NCBI RefSeq assembly: GCF_009749395.1
Contig: NZ_WBIR01000006.1
Location: 124,001-188,000, forward strand
Length of the DNA: 64,000 bases
Origin: Agromyces salentinus
GTDB lineage: Bacteria > Actinomycetota > Actinomycetes > Actinomycetales > Microbacteriaceae
Reading direction: 5' to 3'
The first letter of the stretch is position 1. Each line of letters starts with the position of its first letter. The translations under genes were made by a program, and so were the position numbers. Positions 34,012-42,311 of the stretch are shown piece after piece. The notes under the pieces are model-generated. The model ran no database searches. It worked only from the letters and a program-made list of their open reading frames with translations, and was not told the origin of the DNA.

Positions 34012-34848
34012 ATGCGCATCGCCACCTGGAACGTCAACTCGATCCGCACCCGCGTCGACCGCACGGTCGACTGGATGGTGCGTGAAGACGTCGACGTACT
34101 GGCCATGCAGGAGATCAAGTGCAAGCCCGAGCAGTTCCCGCTCGAGGCCTTCGAGGCTGCGGGCTACGAGGTCGCGATCCACGGCCTCAACCAGTGGAAC
34201 GGCGTGGCGATCGCCAGCCGCGCGCCCCTCGAGGACGTCGAGACGACCTTCCCCGGCATGCCCGGCTTCCTCAAGGGCCACGAGGGCCCCGACCTGCCCA
34301 AGGAGGCCCGTGCCCTCGGCGCCACGGTCGACGGCGTCCGCCTCTGGAGCCTGTACGTGCCGAACGGGCGCTCCCTCGACGACCCGCACTACGTCTACAA
34401 GCTCGACTGGCTCGCCGCCCTGGCCGAGCACACGCGCGCCGAGACCTCGGCCCACCCCTCGCGACCGTTCGCGCTCATGGGCGACTTCAACATCGTGCCG
34501 TTCGACCACGACAACGGGGACCCCACGGTCATCGAGGGCGTGACGACGCATGTCTCCCCGGCCGAGCGCGAGGCCTTCTTCGCCTTCGAGTCCGCCGGGG
34601 TCACCGACGTCGTGCGGCCGCTCGTGCCCGAGGGCTTCACCTACTGGGACTACAAGCAGCTGCGCTTCCCCCGCAACGAGGGCCTGCGCATCGACTTCAT
34701 CCTCGGTTCGGCGGCCTTCGCCGCCGCCGTGACGGATGCCTCGATCCATCGCAACGAGCGCAAGGGCACGGCCCCGAGCGACCACGTGCCCGTGCTCGTC
34801 GACGTCGACCTCGGCGGCGACGACGAGGACCGCCCCATGATCTTCTGA
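34012..34848 (+). CDS. xthA: Exodeoxyribonuclease III
   Basis: A 278-residue AP endonuclease/3'-5' exonuclease for base-excision repair in the cytoplasm. The EEP-superfamily motifs are complete: RIATWNVNSIRTRV, QEIKCKPEQFP (metal-binding Glu), YVPNGRSLDDPHYVYKL, LMGDFNIVPFDHD (Asp/Asn pair) and KGTAPSDHVPVLVDV (catalytic His). Length is normal for ExoA/XthA. It follows the DUF6328 gene but has its own leaderless promoter. Confidence 0.95.
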   Translation: MRIATWNVNSIRTRVDRTVDWMVREDVDVLAMQEIKCKPEQFPLEAFEAAGYEVAIHGLNQWNGVAIASRAPLEDVETTFPGMPGFLKGHEGPDLPKEARALGATVDGVRLWSLYVPNGRSLDDPHYVYKLDWLAALAEHTRAETSAHPSRPFALMGDFNIVPFDHDNGDPTVIEGVTTHVSPAEREAFFAFESAGVTDVVRPLVPEGFTYWDYKQLRFPRNEGLRIDFILGSAAFAAAVTDASIHRNERKGTAPSDHVPVLVDVDLGGDDEDRPMIF

Positions 34849-34864
34849 GCGGCGCGCGAGGGCC

Positions 34865-34870
34865 TACCCT
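34865..34870 (+). promoter_or_regulatory. -10 box (TACCCT) for leaderless hydrolase gene
   Basis: TACCCT is six bases before the ATG at 34877. Confidence 0.45.
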
Positions 34871-34876
34871 CTGAGC

Positions 34877-35695
34877 ATGCCCCACCTCGAACTCCCCGGC
34901 GCCGAGCTGCACTACGAGACGACCGGCCGCGCCTCCGCCCCGGTGCTCCTGCTCATCCCGGCCGGCATCGCGACGCTGCACATGTGGGACGAGCACGTTC
35001 CCGCACTCGCCGAATCCCACCTCGTCGTTCGCTACGACCCCCGCGGCTTCGGCGCCACGCGCCATGACGCGGCCGTGCCGTTCGCGAACCACGCTGACGC
35101 GCTCGCCCTGCTCGACCACCTGGGGCTCGCCTCGGCGACGGTCATCGGAGCCAGCCGGGGCGGCGGCATCGCCATCGACACGGCCCTCACGGCGCCCGAC
35201 CGCGTCGACGGGCTCGTCGCCGTCTCCGCCCGCGTCGGCGGGCACCCCGACGTGGAGCCGACGCCAGCCGAGCAGCACCGCTTCGACGCGGTCGAGGCCA
35301 TCGACCCGCTCGTCGATCCCGTGCGATACATCGCCGAGGAGACCGCGCTCTTCGCCGTCGGTACCGGTCGCGATGCGAGCGAGGTCGACCCGGCGTTCCT
35401 CCGGCGCGCGCACGAGCTCGCCGCCCCCAACGTCTCGCACGCGGCCGACGACGGCGAGATCCTCCCGCTCGAGCCGGCGGCACACGACCGGCTCGCCGGC
35501 CTCGATCGGCCGGCGCTCGTCCTGGTCGGGGAGCACGACCTCTCGCCGTTCCTCGCACAGTACGAGACGCTCGTCACGGCGCTCCCCGATGCCGCCGGGG
35601 TTCGCATCTCCGACGCCGCCCACCTGCCGAGCGTCGAGCGACCCGAGGAGTTCCGCGGCATCCTGCTGGAGTGGCTCGCCGAGCACGACCTCTAG
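34877..35695 (+). CDS. Alpha/beta hydrolase
   Basis: A 272-residue alpha/beta hydrolase. The nucleophile elbow is GASRGG (Ser near residue 94), the acid is probably in LVGEHDLSPF and the His in DAAHLPSVERPEEF. The oxyanion region LIPAGIATLHMWDEHVP replaces the more usual HGxPG loop. The family includes esterases, lactonases and C-C hydrolases (3-oxoadipate enol-lactonase-like order of motifs); the substrate cannot be deduced. No obvious operon partner. Confidence 0.88.
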   Translation: MPHLELPGAELHYETTGRASAPVLLLIPAGIATLHMWDEHVPALAESHLVVRYDPRGFGATRHDAAVPFANHADALALLDHLGLASATVIGASRGGGIAIDTALTAPDRVDGLVAVSARVGGHPDVEPTPAEQHRFDAVEAIDPLVDPVRYIAEETALFAVGTGRDASEVDPAFLRRAHELAAPNVSHAADDGEILPLEPAAHDRLAGLDRPALVLVGEHDLSPFLAQYETLVTALPDAAGVRISDAAHLPSVERPEEFRGILLEWLAEHDL

Positions 35696-35734
35696 CACAC
35701 GCTCCTCGCCCGAGCGACCCCGGGGCAGTCGGGC

Positions 35735-35740
35735 TACCCT
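35735..35740 (+). promoter_or_regulatory. -10 box (TACCCT) for leaderless kinase gene
   Basis: TACCCT is six bases before the GTG at 35747, supporting the GTG start. Confidence 0.45.
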
Positions 35741-35746
35741 CGAAGG

Positions 35747-37120
35747 GTGACGAATGCTCCCGAACCCGTCGCAGGCGATCCCCTGATCGGAACGACCCTC
35801 GACGCGCGCTACCGCCTCGACGGCCTCATCGGCCGGGGCGGCATGGCGAGCGTGTACCGCGGGGAGGACCTCGCGCTCGGCCGCCCGGTGGCCGTCAAGG
35901 TGTTCACCGCCGCCGCGGACGGGATCGACGACGACGAGCGCCGCAAGTCCGAGACGGCGCTGCTCGCGAGCCTCTCCCACCGCGCCCTCGTCCGCCTCTA
36001 CGACGCCTCGCGCGATGCGGACACCGGGCGCGAGTTCCTGGTGATGGAACTCGTCGAAGGACGCGACCTGCGCCAGGCGCTGCGACTCGGCCCGATCTCC
36101 CCGGCGGATGCCGCGCGCATGCTGGCCGACCTCGCGGAGGCGCTGCACGTGATCCACGACCGCGGCATCGTGCACCGCGACGTCAAGCCGGCGAACGTGC
36201 TCCTCGAGCCCGCCCACCTGCCGTCGCACAGCTGGAACGCCAAGCTGGCCGACTTCGGCATCGCAAGGCTCATCGATGACGCGAGGCTCACCAGCACCGG
36301 CCTGCTCGTCGGCACGCCGGGCTACGTGAGCCCCGAGCAGGTCACCGGCGCGACGCCGGCCGCACCGGCCGACGTCTACGCGCTCGGGCTGCTCATGCTC
36401 GAGGCCAGGACGGGCCGGGCGGCCTTCCCCGGGCCGGCGGTCGAGTCGGCGAGCGCGCGTCTCGTGCGAGACCCCGAGGTGCCGCCCTCGCTCGGCGACG
36501 ACTGGGCGGCACTGCTGCGCTCGATGACCGCCCGGGAGGCCGGCGACCGGCCGACGGCGATCGAGGTCGCCGTCGCGGCATCCGCCCTCGAGACCGCGGC
36601 GCACCCTGGGCTCGCCGCAGGTGATGACATCGCCCGCGCCGCCGCCGCGGGCGCCGTGGGCGCCGACTCGGCGGCCGGCACGGGCACCACGGTCGCGTTC
36701 GGCGCGTCGACGCATGCCGCGACGGATGCCGCGACCGAGGCGATGGCGCCACCGGGGGCCGAAGACGAGGCGTCCCCCGCCCCCGACATCGACGGCCGAA
36801 CCGGCCACATCGCCGACGGCGAGGCCACCGGCGCGACGAAGGTCCTGCCGGCTTCCGCGCCCCCGAGCGCGGCGGACTCGGCGGACTCGGCGGACTCGGC
36901 CGGCTCGGCGGGCTCGGCCGGCACGCGGCGCCGGCCGCGGTGGGTGCCGGCCGCCGTGGCCGCAGGCGTCCTTCTCCTGGTCGGTGCGGTCGTCGCCGTC
37001 GTCGTGTACGCCACGTCCACGGCTCCCGGGAAGGCGGACCCGACCCCCGAGCCGCTCCCGGTCGTGCCCGGCGAACTCGGCGTGCACCTCGAGCAGCTCG
37101 ACGAGGCGGTGACCGGATGA
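35747..37120 (+). CDS. Membrane Ser/Thr protein kinase (PknB-type, no PASTA repeats)
   Basis: A 457-residue Hanks-type kinase. Glycine loop GRGGMASVYRG is at 29-39, the ATP Lys51 in VAVKVF, HRD at 143-145 with Lys147 in the catalytic loop, DFG at 169-171 and the activation-segment end GTPGYVSPEQV at 189-199. A long Ala/Thr/Pro/Ser-rich juxtamembrane linker (about 275-395) leads to one membrane helix (about 400-423) and a 34-residue external tail. There are no PASTA domains, so peptidoglycan sensing of the PknB kind is not indicated. The stop overlaps a lipoprotein gene by ATGA, suggesting the lipoprotein partners the external tail or is a substrate. Confidence 0.92.
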   Translation: MTNAPEPVAGDPLIGTTLDARYRLDGLIGRGGMASVYRGEDLALGRPVAVKVFTAAADGIDDDERRKSETALLASLSHRALVRLYDASRDADTGREFLVMELVEGRDLRQALRLGPISPADAARMLADLAEALHVIHDRGIVHRDVKPANVLLEPAHLPSHSWNAKLADFGIARLIDDARLTSTGLLVGTPGYVSPEQVTGATPAAPADVYALGLLMLEARTGRAAFPGPAVESASARLVRDPEVPPSLGDDWAALLRSMTAREAGDRPTAIEVAVAASALETAAHPGLAAGDDIARAAAAGAVGADSAAGTGTTVAFGASTHAATDAATEAMAPPGAEDEASPAPDIDGRTGHIADGEATGATKVLPASAPPSAADSADSADSAGSAGSAGTRRRPRWVPAAVAAGVLLLVGAVVAVVVYATSTAPGKADPTPEPLPVVPGELGVHLEQLDEAVTG

Positions 37121-37554
37121 CCCGCCGTCGATCCACCGCCCTGGCCGCTGCCGCCGTGACGTTCGCGCTGGCCACCGGCCTCTCGGCATGCGCCCCGCAG
37201 GGCGAGGATGCGTCCGCCGAGTTGCACGCATCGGTCGTGCAGGTGGCCGAACGTGCGGCTTCGGGCGACTACGCCGGAGCCATCGCCGAGCTCGACCTGC
37301 TCGAGGCCGAGGTCGCCGACGCGGCCGAGGACGGCAGCCTCGACGCCGCGCGCGAGCAGGAGATCCTCGATGCCATGGGTCTCGTGCGCACCGACCTGGA
37401 GGCCGCCGAGGCGGCGACCACGCCGGCGCCGAGCGAACCGGCCGACGAGTCCGAGGACTCCGGCGACGAGGGGCCCGGCAACAGCGGCGAGAACAACGGC
37501 GACGACAAGGGCAAGGGGAAGGGCAACGACAAGGGCAAAGGCAAGGACGACTGA
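37117..37554 (+). CDS. Small lipoprotein co-translated with the Ser/Thr kinase
   Basis: A 145-residue exported protein. The signal peptide ends in a lipobox-like LSACAP. A helical middle (ELHASVVQVAERAASGDYAG and following) could form a coiled coil. The C-terminus is a low-complexity tail rich in Asp, Gly, Asn and Lys (GDDKGKGKGNDKGKGKDD). Start is set by the ATGA overlap with the kinase gene. No known family recognised. The charged tail might bind wall polymers or Ca ions; this is speculation. Confidence 0.75.
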   Translation: MTRRRSTALAAAAVTFALATGLSACAPQGEDASAELHASVVQVAERAASGDYAGAIAELDLLEAEVADAAEDGSLDAAREQEILDAMGLVRTDLEAAEAATTPAPSEPADESEDSGDEGPGNSGENNGDDKGKGKGNDKGKGKDD

Positions 37555-37591
37555 GCACGGGGCAGGGCCTGCGCCATCCGCTCAGCACTGC

Positions 37592-37751
37592 GAGGCCCGG
37601 CCGCGGCATCCGCACGGCCCTGTGAGGCCCGGCCGCGGCATCCGGTCAGCACTGCGAGGCCCGGCCGCGGCATCCGCACGGCCCTGTGAGGCCCGGCCGC
37701 GGCATCCGGTCAGCCCTGCGAGGCCCGGCCCGGCGCATCCGCTCGGGCCCC
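37592..37751. repeat. 32-bp tandem repeat array, five units
   Basis: Units begin GAGGCCCGGCCGCGGCATCC at 37592, 37624, 37656, 37688 and 37720, a strict 32-bp period. The 11-base remainder alternates between CACGGCCCTGT and a GTCAGCxCTGC type, so there is also a 64-bp period. The last unit is degenerate, and a partial earlier unit lies at about 37565-37591. The array is noncoding, after the lipoprotein gene. Confidence 0.9.
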
Positions 37752-37815
37752 GCCCGCACCCGCCACGCGGCATCCGCTCGACTCCGATTCGCGGCCCGCG
37801 TTCAGGCTGCGGGCC

Positions 37816-37821
37816 TACGGT
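37816..37821 (+). promoter_or_regulatory. -10 box (TACGGT) for a leaderless 50-codon ORF
   Basis: TACGGT is six bases before the ATG at 37828, the same spacing as at several well-supported genes in this window. Confidence 0.4.
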
Positions 37822-37827
37822 CGTCGC

Positions 37828-37980
37828 ATGAACCCGGATTCCTGGCTCGCCGTCATCTGCATCTCGGGCGTCGTCGCTCCGATGCTGCTCGGGCTCGTCG
37901 CCCTGCGCCGTCGGCCGCAGCCCGTTCGCGTGCGCTCGACGGACGATCAGCGCCCGGTGAACCGCTCCATCGAGCGGTAG
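37828..37980 (+). CDS. Possible 50-residue single-span membrane protein
   Basis: The ORF encodes MNPDSWLAVICISGVV, then a continuing hydrophobic stretch and a basic tail from RRRPQPVRVR. One membrane helix (about residues 6-26) with positive-inside charges is plausible. Support is the leaderless -10 box and sensible topology. Against it, the last 34 bases overlap the 3' end of the convergent SDR gene, and homologues cannot be checked here. Confidence 0.45.
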   Translation: MNPDSWLAVICISGVVAPMLLGLVALRRRPQPVRVRSTDDQRPVNRSIER

Positions 37981-38783
37981 ACGCCGAAGCCGTCACCCAC
38001 GACCCGGTCGAAAAGCCGGGTCGGCAGGATTCCGCGAAGCGCGCGTGAGAGTCCGACGCTCCAGGGCAGTTCGAGCAACGGCTTGCCGGCGAGCATCGCC
38101 CGCCAGACCCGTTCGACCACGAACTCGGGCTCGAGGATCGGCGCGAGCACCGGACCGCGGGCCCCCGCGAACATGCCGGTCGAGATGTAGCTCGGCGTCA
38201 CCGTGGTGACCTTCACGTTGGTGTGGTCGGCCTGCTCGAGCTCGAGCCGGAGCGACTCGCTCCAGCCGATGAGCGCGGCCTTGGACGCGGCGTACGTCGC
38301 CATGCGCGGGTTCGCGAGCGTTCCGGCCGCCGAGGCGATGTTGACGATGCGCGCCGGACGGTACGCGTCGCCGATCATGCCGGGCAGGAACTCGCGCGTC
38401 ACGTACATGGGCGCGAGCGCGTTGACCTGCATGGTCGGGCGGGTGTCCTCGCCGTTGTCGGTCTGCCAGAAGTAGCGGTTGCCGCGCACGATGCCCGCAT
38501 TGTTGATCAGCACGTCGGGGTTGCCGACCTCCTTGCGCACCTTCTGCGCGTGCTTGGCGATCGAGCCGAGGTCGGCGAGGTCCACGACGTAGGAGTGGAT
38601 GCGCGTGCGCCCCTGCGAGGCGGCCGCGAGCTCCTCGACGGTGCGCGCGAGCGCGGGGGCGTCGCGGTCCCAGAGGGTGACGGATGCCGCGTGCTCGGCC
38701 ACGGCGCGTTCGGCGTACATGCGCCCCATGCCGCCCGCCGCACCCGTGATCAGCAGGTTCGCGCCGCGCACCGTTCTCGTCAT
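37947..38783 (-). CDS. SDR-family oxidoreductase
   Basis: A 278-residue classical short-chain dehydrogenase/reductase. NAD(P)-binding GAAGGMGRMYAERA begins near residue 14, NNAG is in VLINNAGIV, the catalytic Ser in IVNIASAAGT and YxxxK in YAASKAALIGW. The C-terminal extension (LLELPWSVGLSRALRGILP) suggests a membrane-associated substrate, as in SDRs acting on lipids or retinol-like compounds. The ATG at 38783 follows a GAGAAT -10-like box by six bases. No partner gene is adjacent. Confidence 0.88.
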   Translation of the reverse strand: MTRTVRGANLLITGAAGGMGRMYAERAVAEHAASVTLWDRDAPALARTVEELAAASQGRTRIHSYVVDLADLGSIAKHAQKVRKEVGNPDVLINNAGIVRGNRYFWQTDNGEDTRPTMQVNALAPMYVTREFLPGMIGDAYRPARIVNIASAAGTLANPRMATYAASKAALIGWSESLRLELEQADHTNVKVTTVTPSYISTGMFAGARGPVLAPILEPEFVVERVWRAMLAGKPLLELPWSVGLSRALRGILPTRLFDRVVGDGFGVYRSMERFTGR

Positions 38784-39300
38784 CCACCTATTCTCGCGCA
38801 GGCGCCCGGCCGCCCCGCCCGGTTGGCCCGAGCGGTTTGCTCGCTGGCCGGCCCCCACGGTTGGCCCGCTTGGTTGGCCCGGCGGCTGGCCGGCTTGGCT
38901 GGCCCGCTTGGTTGGCGCGCTGGCCGGCCCCGCCTCCCACGCACGACCGAAAACAGGCAACCGCACCGCGCGCGCCGTCACGGCGCCTGTCCCCGCGACC
39001 ACCGCGCCACTTCCGCCTGTTCTCGCGCAGCGACGGGTCGGCAGCTCGCGCCGCGGGCGGGCGGGCCTGCCGGGCCGCGGGCGGGCGGGCCCGCCGGGCC
39101 CGGGTCAGACGCCCGGTCGATGGTCGGCACGCCGGCCGACGCCGGCTCCCGACCGGCGCCGATCGAAGGATGTTCGAGCATTCCGGTCATCGGGCGCGGA
39201 TCTCGCGTGTTACGCCGCGGGTCGGGCCCGCCTGACAGCAGGCTCTGCGATGGGTACCGTCGAGACACCCCCACCAGCCCCTGTCCGTCGAGGAGACGCC
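38784..39300. other. 517-bp intergenic region with low-complexity repeats
   Basis: No credible gene despite open frames. About 38820-38940 is a degenerate tandem of TTGGCCCGCTTGG/CTGGCCGGC units. About 39040-39110 is nearly pure GGGC/CCCG repeats. Around 38950-39020 ACAGGC and GCCTGT half-sites surround GC-rich sequence. The promoter of the ABC transporter operon must lie toward 39200-39290, but I cannot fix its boxes. Confidence 0.6.
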
Positions 39301-40275
39301 ATGACCGCGGCATCCGCCATCGCTCGCGACGCATCCGCGGCCGGTCGCGCGAACGCGGAGACGGCGGCCAAGAGCAGCTCGACGGCGGCCACGCGCACGT
39401 CGGCGGCCGACGCGGCAACGGCGGCCACGGGCACCACGACGGCGGCGAGCAGCTCGGCCGCCGCGGCCCCGGTCTCACTGCGCGGCATCGGGCGCGCGTT
39501 CGCGTCGCAGTCGGGCGACCGGCAGGTGCTGCGCGACATCGACCTGGAGATCGCGGCCGGCGAGATCGTCGCGATCCTCGGTCCGAGCGGATGCGGCAAG
39601 TCGACGCTCCTGCGCATCGCCGGCGGCCTCGACCAGCCCACGCAGGGCGAGGCCCTCATCGACGGCGAGGCCGTGAAGCCCTTCGACCCGCGCTCGGCCG
39701 TCGGCTTCCAGGAGCCGCGCCTGCTGCCCTGGCGCACCATCGCCGACAACGTCGCACTGGGCCTGCCACGCTCGACGTCGCGCGCCGCCGGACGCGAGCA
39801 GGTCGCACGCCTGCTCGACCTCGTCGGGCTCGCCGAGTTCGCCGGCCACCGGCCGCGCGAGGTCTCCGGCGGCATGGCGCAGCGCACGTCGCTGGCCAGG
39901 GCGCTCGCCCGCAACCCAGCCGTACTGCTGCTTGACGAGCCGTTCGGCGCGCTCGACGCGCTCACCCGCCTCAAGATGCAGGACCTCCTGCTCGACGTGC
40001 ACGCGGCCGAGCCGGCCACCGTGCTGCTCGTCACCCACGACGTCGATGAGGCGCTGCAGCTCGCCGACCGCGTGATCCTGCTCGGGCACGAGCCCGAGAC
40101 GCCGGGCGCCGTCGTCACGCAGACCATCGTCGTCCCCGGCCACCGCCCGCGCGACCGTGGGTCGGCCGAACTCGCCGAGCTCCGCGCACGGCTGCTCGAC
40201 GGTCTCGGCATCGACCGCCACGGCTCGGCCCGGGGCATCGAGACCACCACGACCATCCCGCACTACCCCTACTGA
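39301..40275 (+). CDS. ABC transporter ATP-binding protein, sulfonate/nitrate type (SsuB-like)
   Basis: A 324-residue ATPase. Walker A GPSGCGKST is at 94-102, the Q-loop in VGFQEPRLLPWRTIADNVALG, the signature VSGGMAQRT, Walker B VLLLDEPFGALD and the H-loop LVTHDVDEA. The FQEPRLLPW motif is characteristic of SsuB. A striking 57-residue Ala/Thr/Ser-rich N-terminal extension precedes the domain; GAGGAG six bases before 39301 supports this start. It leads an operon with the binding protein, permease and acetyl-CoA synthetase. Confidence 0.92.
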   Translation: MTAASAIARDASAAGRANAETAAKSSSTAATRTSAADAATAATGTTTAASSSAAAAPVSLRGIGRAFASQSGDRQVLRDIDLEIAAGEIVAILGPSGCGKSTLLRIAGGLDQPTQGEALIDGEAVKPFDPRSAVGFQEPRLLPWRTIADNVALGLPRSTSRAAGREQVARLLDLVGLAEFAGHRPREVSGGMAQRTSLARALARNPAVLLLDEPFGALDALTRLKMQDLLLDVHAAEPATVLLVTHDVDEALQLADRVILLGHEPETPGAVVTQTIVVPGHRPRDRGSAELAELRARLLDGLGIDRHGSARGIETTTTIPHYPY

Positions 40276-40331
40276 CGCACCACCCGCTTCGACGCGCCAC
40301 CGCATCCACGCGTCATCCCAGAGGAGAACCC

Positions 40332-41369
40332 ATGCCCCGCACCACTCCGTTCCTCCGCTCCGCGCTCGTCGCCGGCGCCGCCGCATCCGCGCTGCTGCTC
40401 TCGGGCTGCGTCGCGGGCGAGGGCCAGGCCGCCGAGCCCGAGCCCTCGACCTCCGGCGAGGCCGTCTCGCTCGAGGGCCAGACGCTGAACATCGACTTCG
40501 CCACGTACAACCCGCTGAGCCTCGTGATCAAGGACCAGGGCTGGCTCGAGGATGCCGGCCTGACGGTCAACTGGGTGCAGTCGGCCGGCTCGAACAAGGC
40601 CAACGAGGCGCTCCGCGCCGGCGCCGTCGACGTGGGCTCGACGGCCGGCTCGGCCGCGCTGCTCGCCCGCTCGAACGGCTCGCCGATCCAGGTCATCGAC
40701 ATCTACTCGCAGCCCGAGTGGTCGGCGCTGGTCACGGTCGACGGCACGGGCATCGACTCGGTCGAGGGCCTCAAGGGCAAGCAGGTCGCCGCCACCAAGG
40801 GAACCGACCCGTACTTCTTCCTGCTGCAGTCGCTCGAGGCCGAGGGCCTCACGGCCGGCGACATCACCGTGCAGAACCTCCAGCACGCCGACGGTTGGGC
40901 GGCGCTGCAGAACGGCTCGGTCGACGCCTGGGCCGGCCTCGACCCGATCATGGCCGGCGCCGAGGAAGACGGCGCGAGCCTCTTCTACCGCAACGTCGAC
41001 TTCAACAGCTACGGCTTCCTGAACGCCACCGAGGAGTTCATCGAGGGCAAGCCCGAGGTCGCGCAGGCCGTCGTCGACGCCTATGAGCACGCCCGCGCCT
41101 GGGCCGAGGAGAACCCCGAGGAGACCGCGGCCATCCTCGCCGAGGTCGCCGGCCTCGACGAGGCCGTCGCCACCAAGGTCATCGACGAGCGCACGAACCT
41201 CGACGTCGACAACGTCCCCGGTGACGCGCAGGTCGCGGTGCTCGAGAAGATCGGCCCGATCTTCGTCGAGCTGGGCGACGTCGCCTCGCAGCAGCAGGTC
41301 GACGACGCGCTCGACACCCTCATCAACGACGAGTTCGCGACCGCCGCGGACCCGTCGCGCTTCGAGTAG
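40332..41369 (+). CDS. ABC transporter substrate-binding lipoprotein, aliphatic sulfonate type (SsuA-like)
   Basis: A 345-residue lipoprotein with lipobox LLLSGC (Cys26) and an SsuA/TauA-type domain: IDFATYNPLSLVIKDQGWLE, VQSAGSNKANEALRAGAVDV, GSTAGSAALLARSNGSPIQV and NLQHADGWAALQNGSVDAWA. Substrates of the class are alkanesulfonates, taurine and related organic anions. A GAGGAG site precedes the ATG. No desulfonating monooxygenase (SsuD) gene is adjacent; an acetyl-CoA synthetase is, which may hint at a carboxylate or sulfoacetate-like ligand. Confidence 0.9.
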   Translation: MPRTTPFLRSALVAGAAASALLLSGCVAGEGQAAEPEPSTSGEAVSLEGQTLNIDFATYNPLSLVIKDQGWLEDAGLTVNWVQSAGSNKANEALRAGAVDVGSTAGSAALLARSNGSPIQVIDIYSQPEWSALVTVDGTGIDSVEGLKGKQVAATKGTDPYFFLLQSLEAEGLTAGDITVQNLQHADGWAALQNGSVDAWAGLDPIMAGAEEDGASLFYRNVDFNSYGFLNATEEFIEGKPEVAQAVVDAYEHARAWAEENPEETAAILAEVAGLDEAVATKVIDERTNLDVDNVPGDAQVAVLEKIGPIFVELGDVASQQQVDDALDTLINDEFATAADPSRFE

Positions 41370-41381
41370 GAGTTCCCCGAG

Positions 41382-42311
41382 ATGACGGATGCCTCGCACG
41401 GCCCGGTGATCACCACCGGTGCGCTGGTCCACGAGAGCGACGCGATCCGCGTCGCCGTGAACGGCGCGACCACCTCGGTCGCCGCCGGCCGAGGGGCATC
41501 CGTCACCCCTGCTCCACCCGCCGGACCCGCCGGCACCGGCGCCCGCCGGCGCCTCGTCGACCGGCGCTGGTTCGTGATCGTCGGCGGCGCGATCATCCCG
41601 GTCGCCCTCCTCCTCACCTGGCAGCTCGTCTCGACGAGCGGGCTGGTGCCCGTCTCGATGCTGCCGAGCCCCGAGATGGTGTGGCTCGCGGCGGTCGACC
41701 TGGCCCAGCGCGGCCTGCTCGGCCTCTACGTGGCGATCTCGACCCAGCGCGTCTTCATCGGCTTCGCGATCGGCGCCGCGTTCGGGCTCGCAGTCGGCGC
41801 CCTCGTCGGGCTCTCGCGCCTCGGCGACATCCTGCTCTCCCCGACGCTCGGCGCGATCCGCGCGGTGCCCTCGCTCGCCTGGGTGCCGCTGCTCATCCTC
41901 TGGTTCGGCATCGCGGAGGACTCCAAGATCATCCTCATCGCGATCGGCGCGTTCTTCCCCGTCTACACGATCGTCGCGGCCGCCCTGCGGCATGTCGACC
42001 CGCACCTGCTCGAGGCCGGACGCGCGTTCGGCCTGCGCGGCTTCCGCCTCTTCACTGCGGTGCAGCTGCCCGCCGTCGTGCCGTCGGTCATCTCGGCGCT
42101 GCGCCTCGCGCTCGCCCAGGCCTGGCTCTTCCTCGTCGCCGCCGAACTCATCGCCAGCTCGATGGGCCTCGGCTTCCTCCTCGTCGACTCCGGCAACAAC
42201 GGCCGCATCGACCGCATCTTCCTCGCGATCATCCTGCTCGCGATCCTCGGCAAGCTGACCGACGCGCTCGTCGGGCTCTTCGAGCGCTGGGCGGTGCGCA
42301 AGTGGGCGTGA
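41382..42311 (+). CDS. ABC transporter permease, aliphatic sulfonate type (SsuC-like)
   Basis: A 309-residue BPD permease with a roughly 45-residue cytoplasmic start and about six helices. The EAA loop is LEAGRAFGLRGFRLFTAVQLPAV, preceded by the conserved VPSLAWVPLLILWFGI of SsuC/TauC. GTGA overlap couples it to the acetyl-CoA synthetase gene. Confidence 0.92.
   Translation: MTDASHGPVITTGALVHESDAIRVAVNGATTSVAAGRGASVTPAPPAGPAGTGARRRLVDRRWFVIVGGAIIPVALLLTWQLVSTSGLVPVSMLPSPEMVWLAAVDLAQRGLLGLYVAISTQRVFIGFAIGAAFGLAVGALVGLSRLGDILLSPTLGAIRAVPSLAWVPLLILWFGIAEDSKIILIAIGAFFPVYTIVAAALRHVDPHLLEAGRAFGLRGFRLFTAVQLPAVVPSVISALRLALAQAWLFLVAAELIASSMGLGFLLVDSGNNGRIDRIFLAIILLAILGKLTDALVGLFERWAVRKWA

Noticed and set aside
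34697..37615. 972-codon minus-strand frame opposite the hydrolase and kinase genes
   Set aside because: The plus strand carries a complete alpha/beta hydrolase and kinase; the minus frame shows only low complexity.
37592..37751. Resemblance of the 32-bp array to a CRISPR
   Set aside because: The variable parts are only 11 bases and alternate between two sequences; no cas genes are present.
38784..39300. Coding continuation upstream of the SsuB-like ATPase or of the SDR gene
   Set aside because: The open frames consist of degenerate GC repeats; the ATPase has a GAGGAG site at its own ATG and the SDR has a leaderless-type start.
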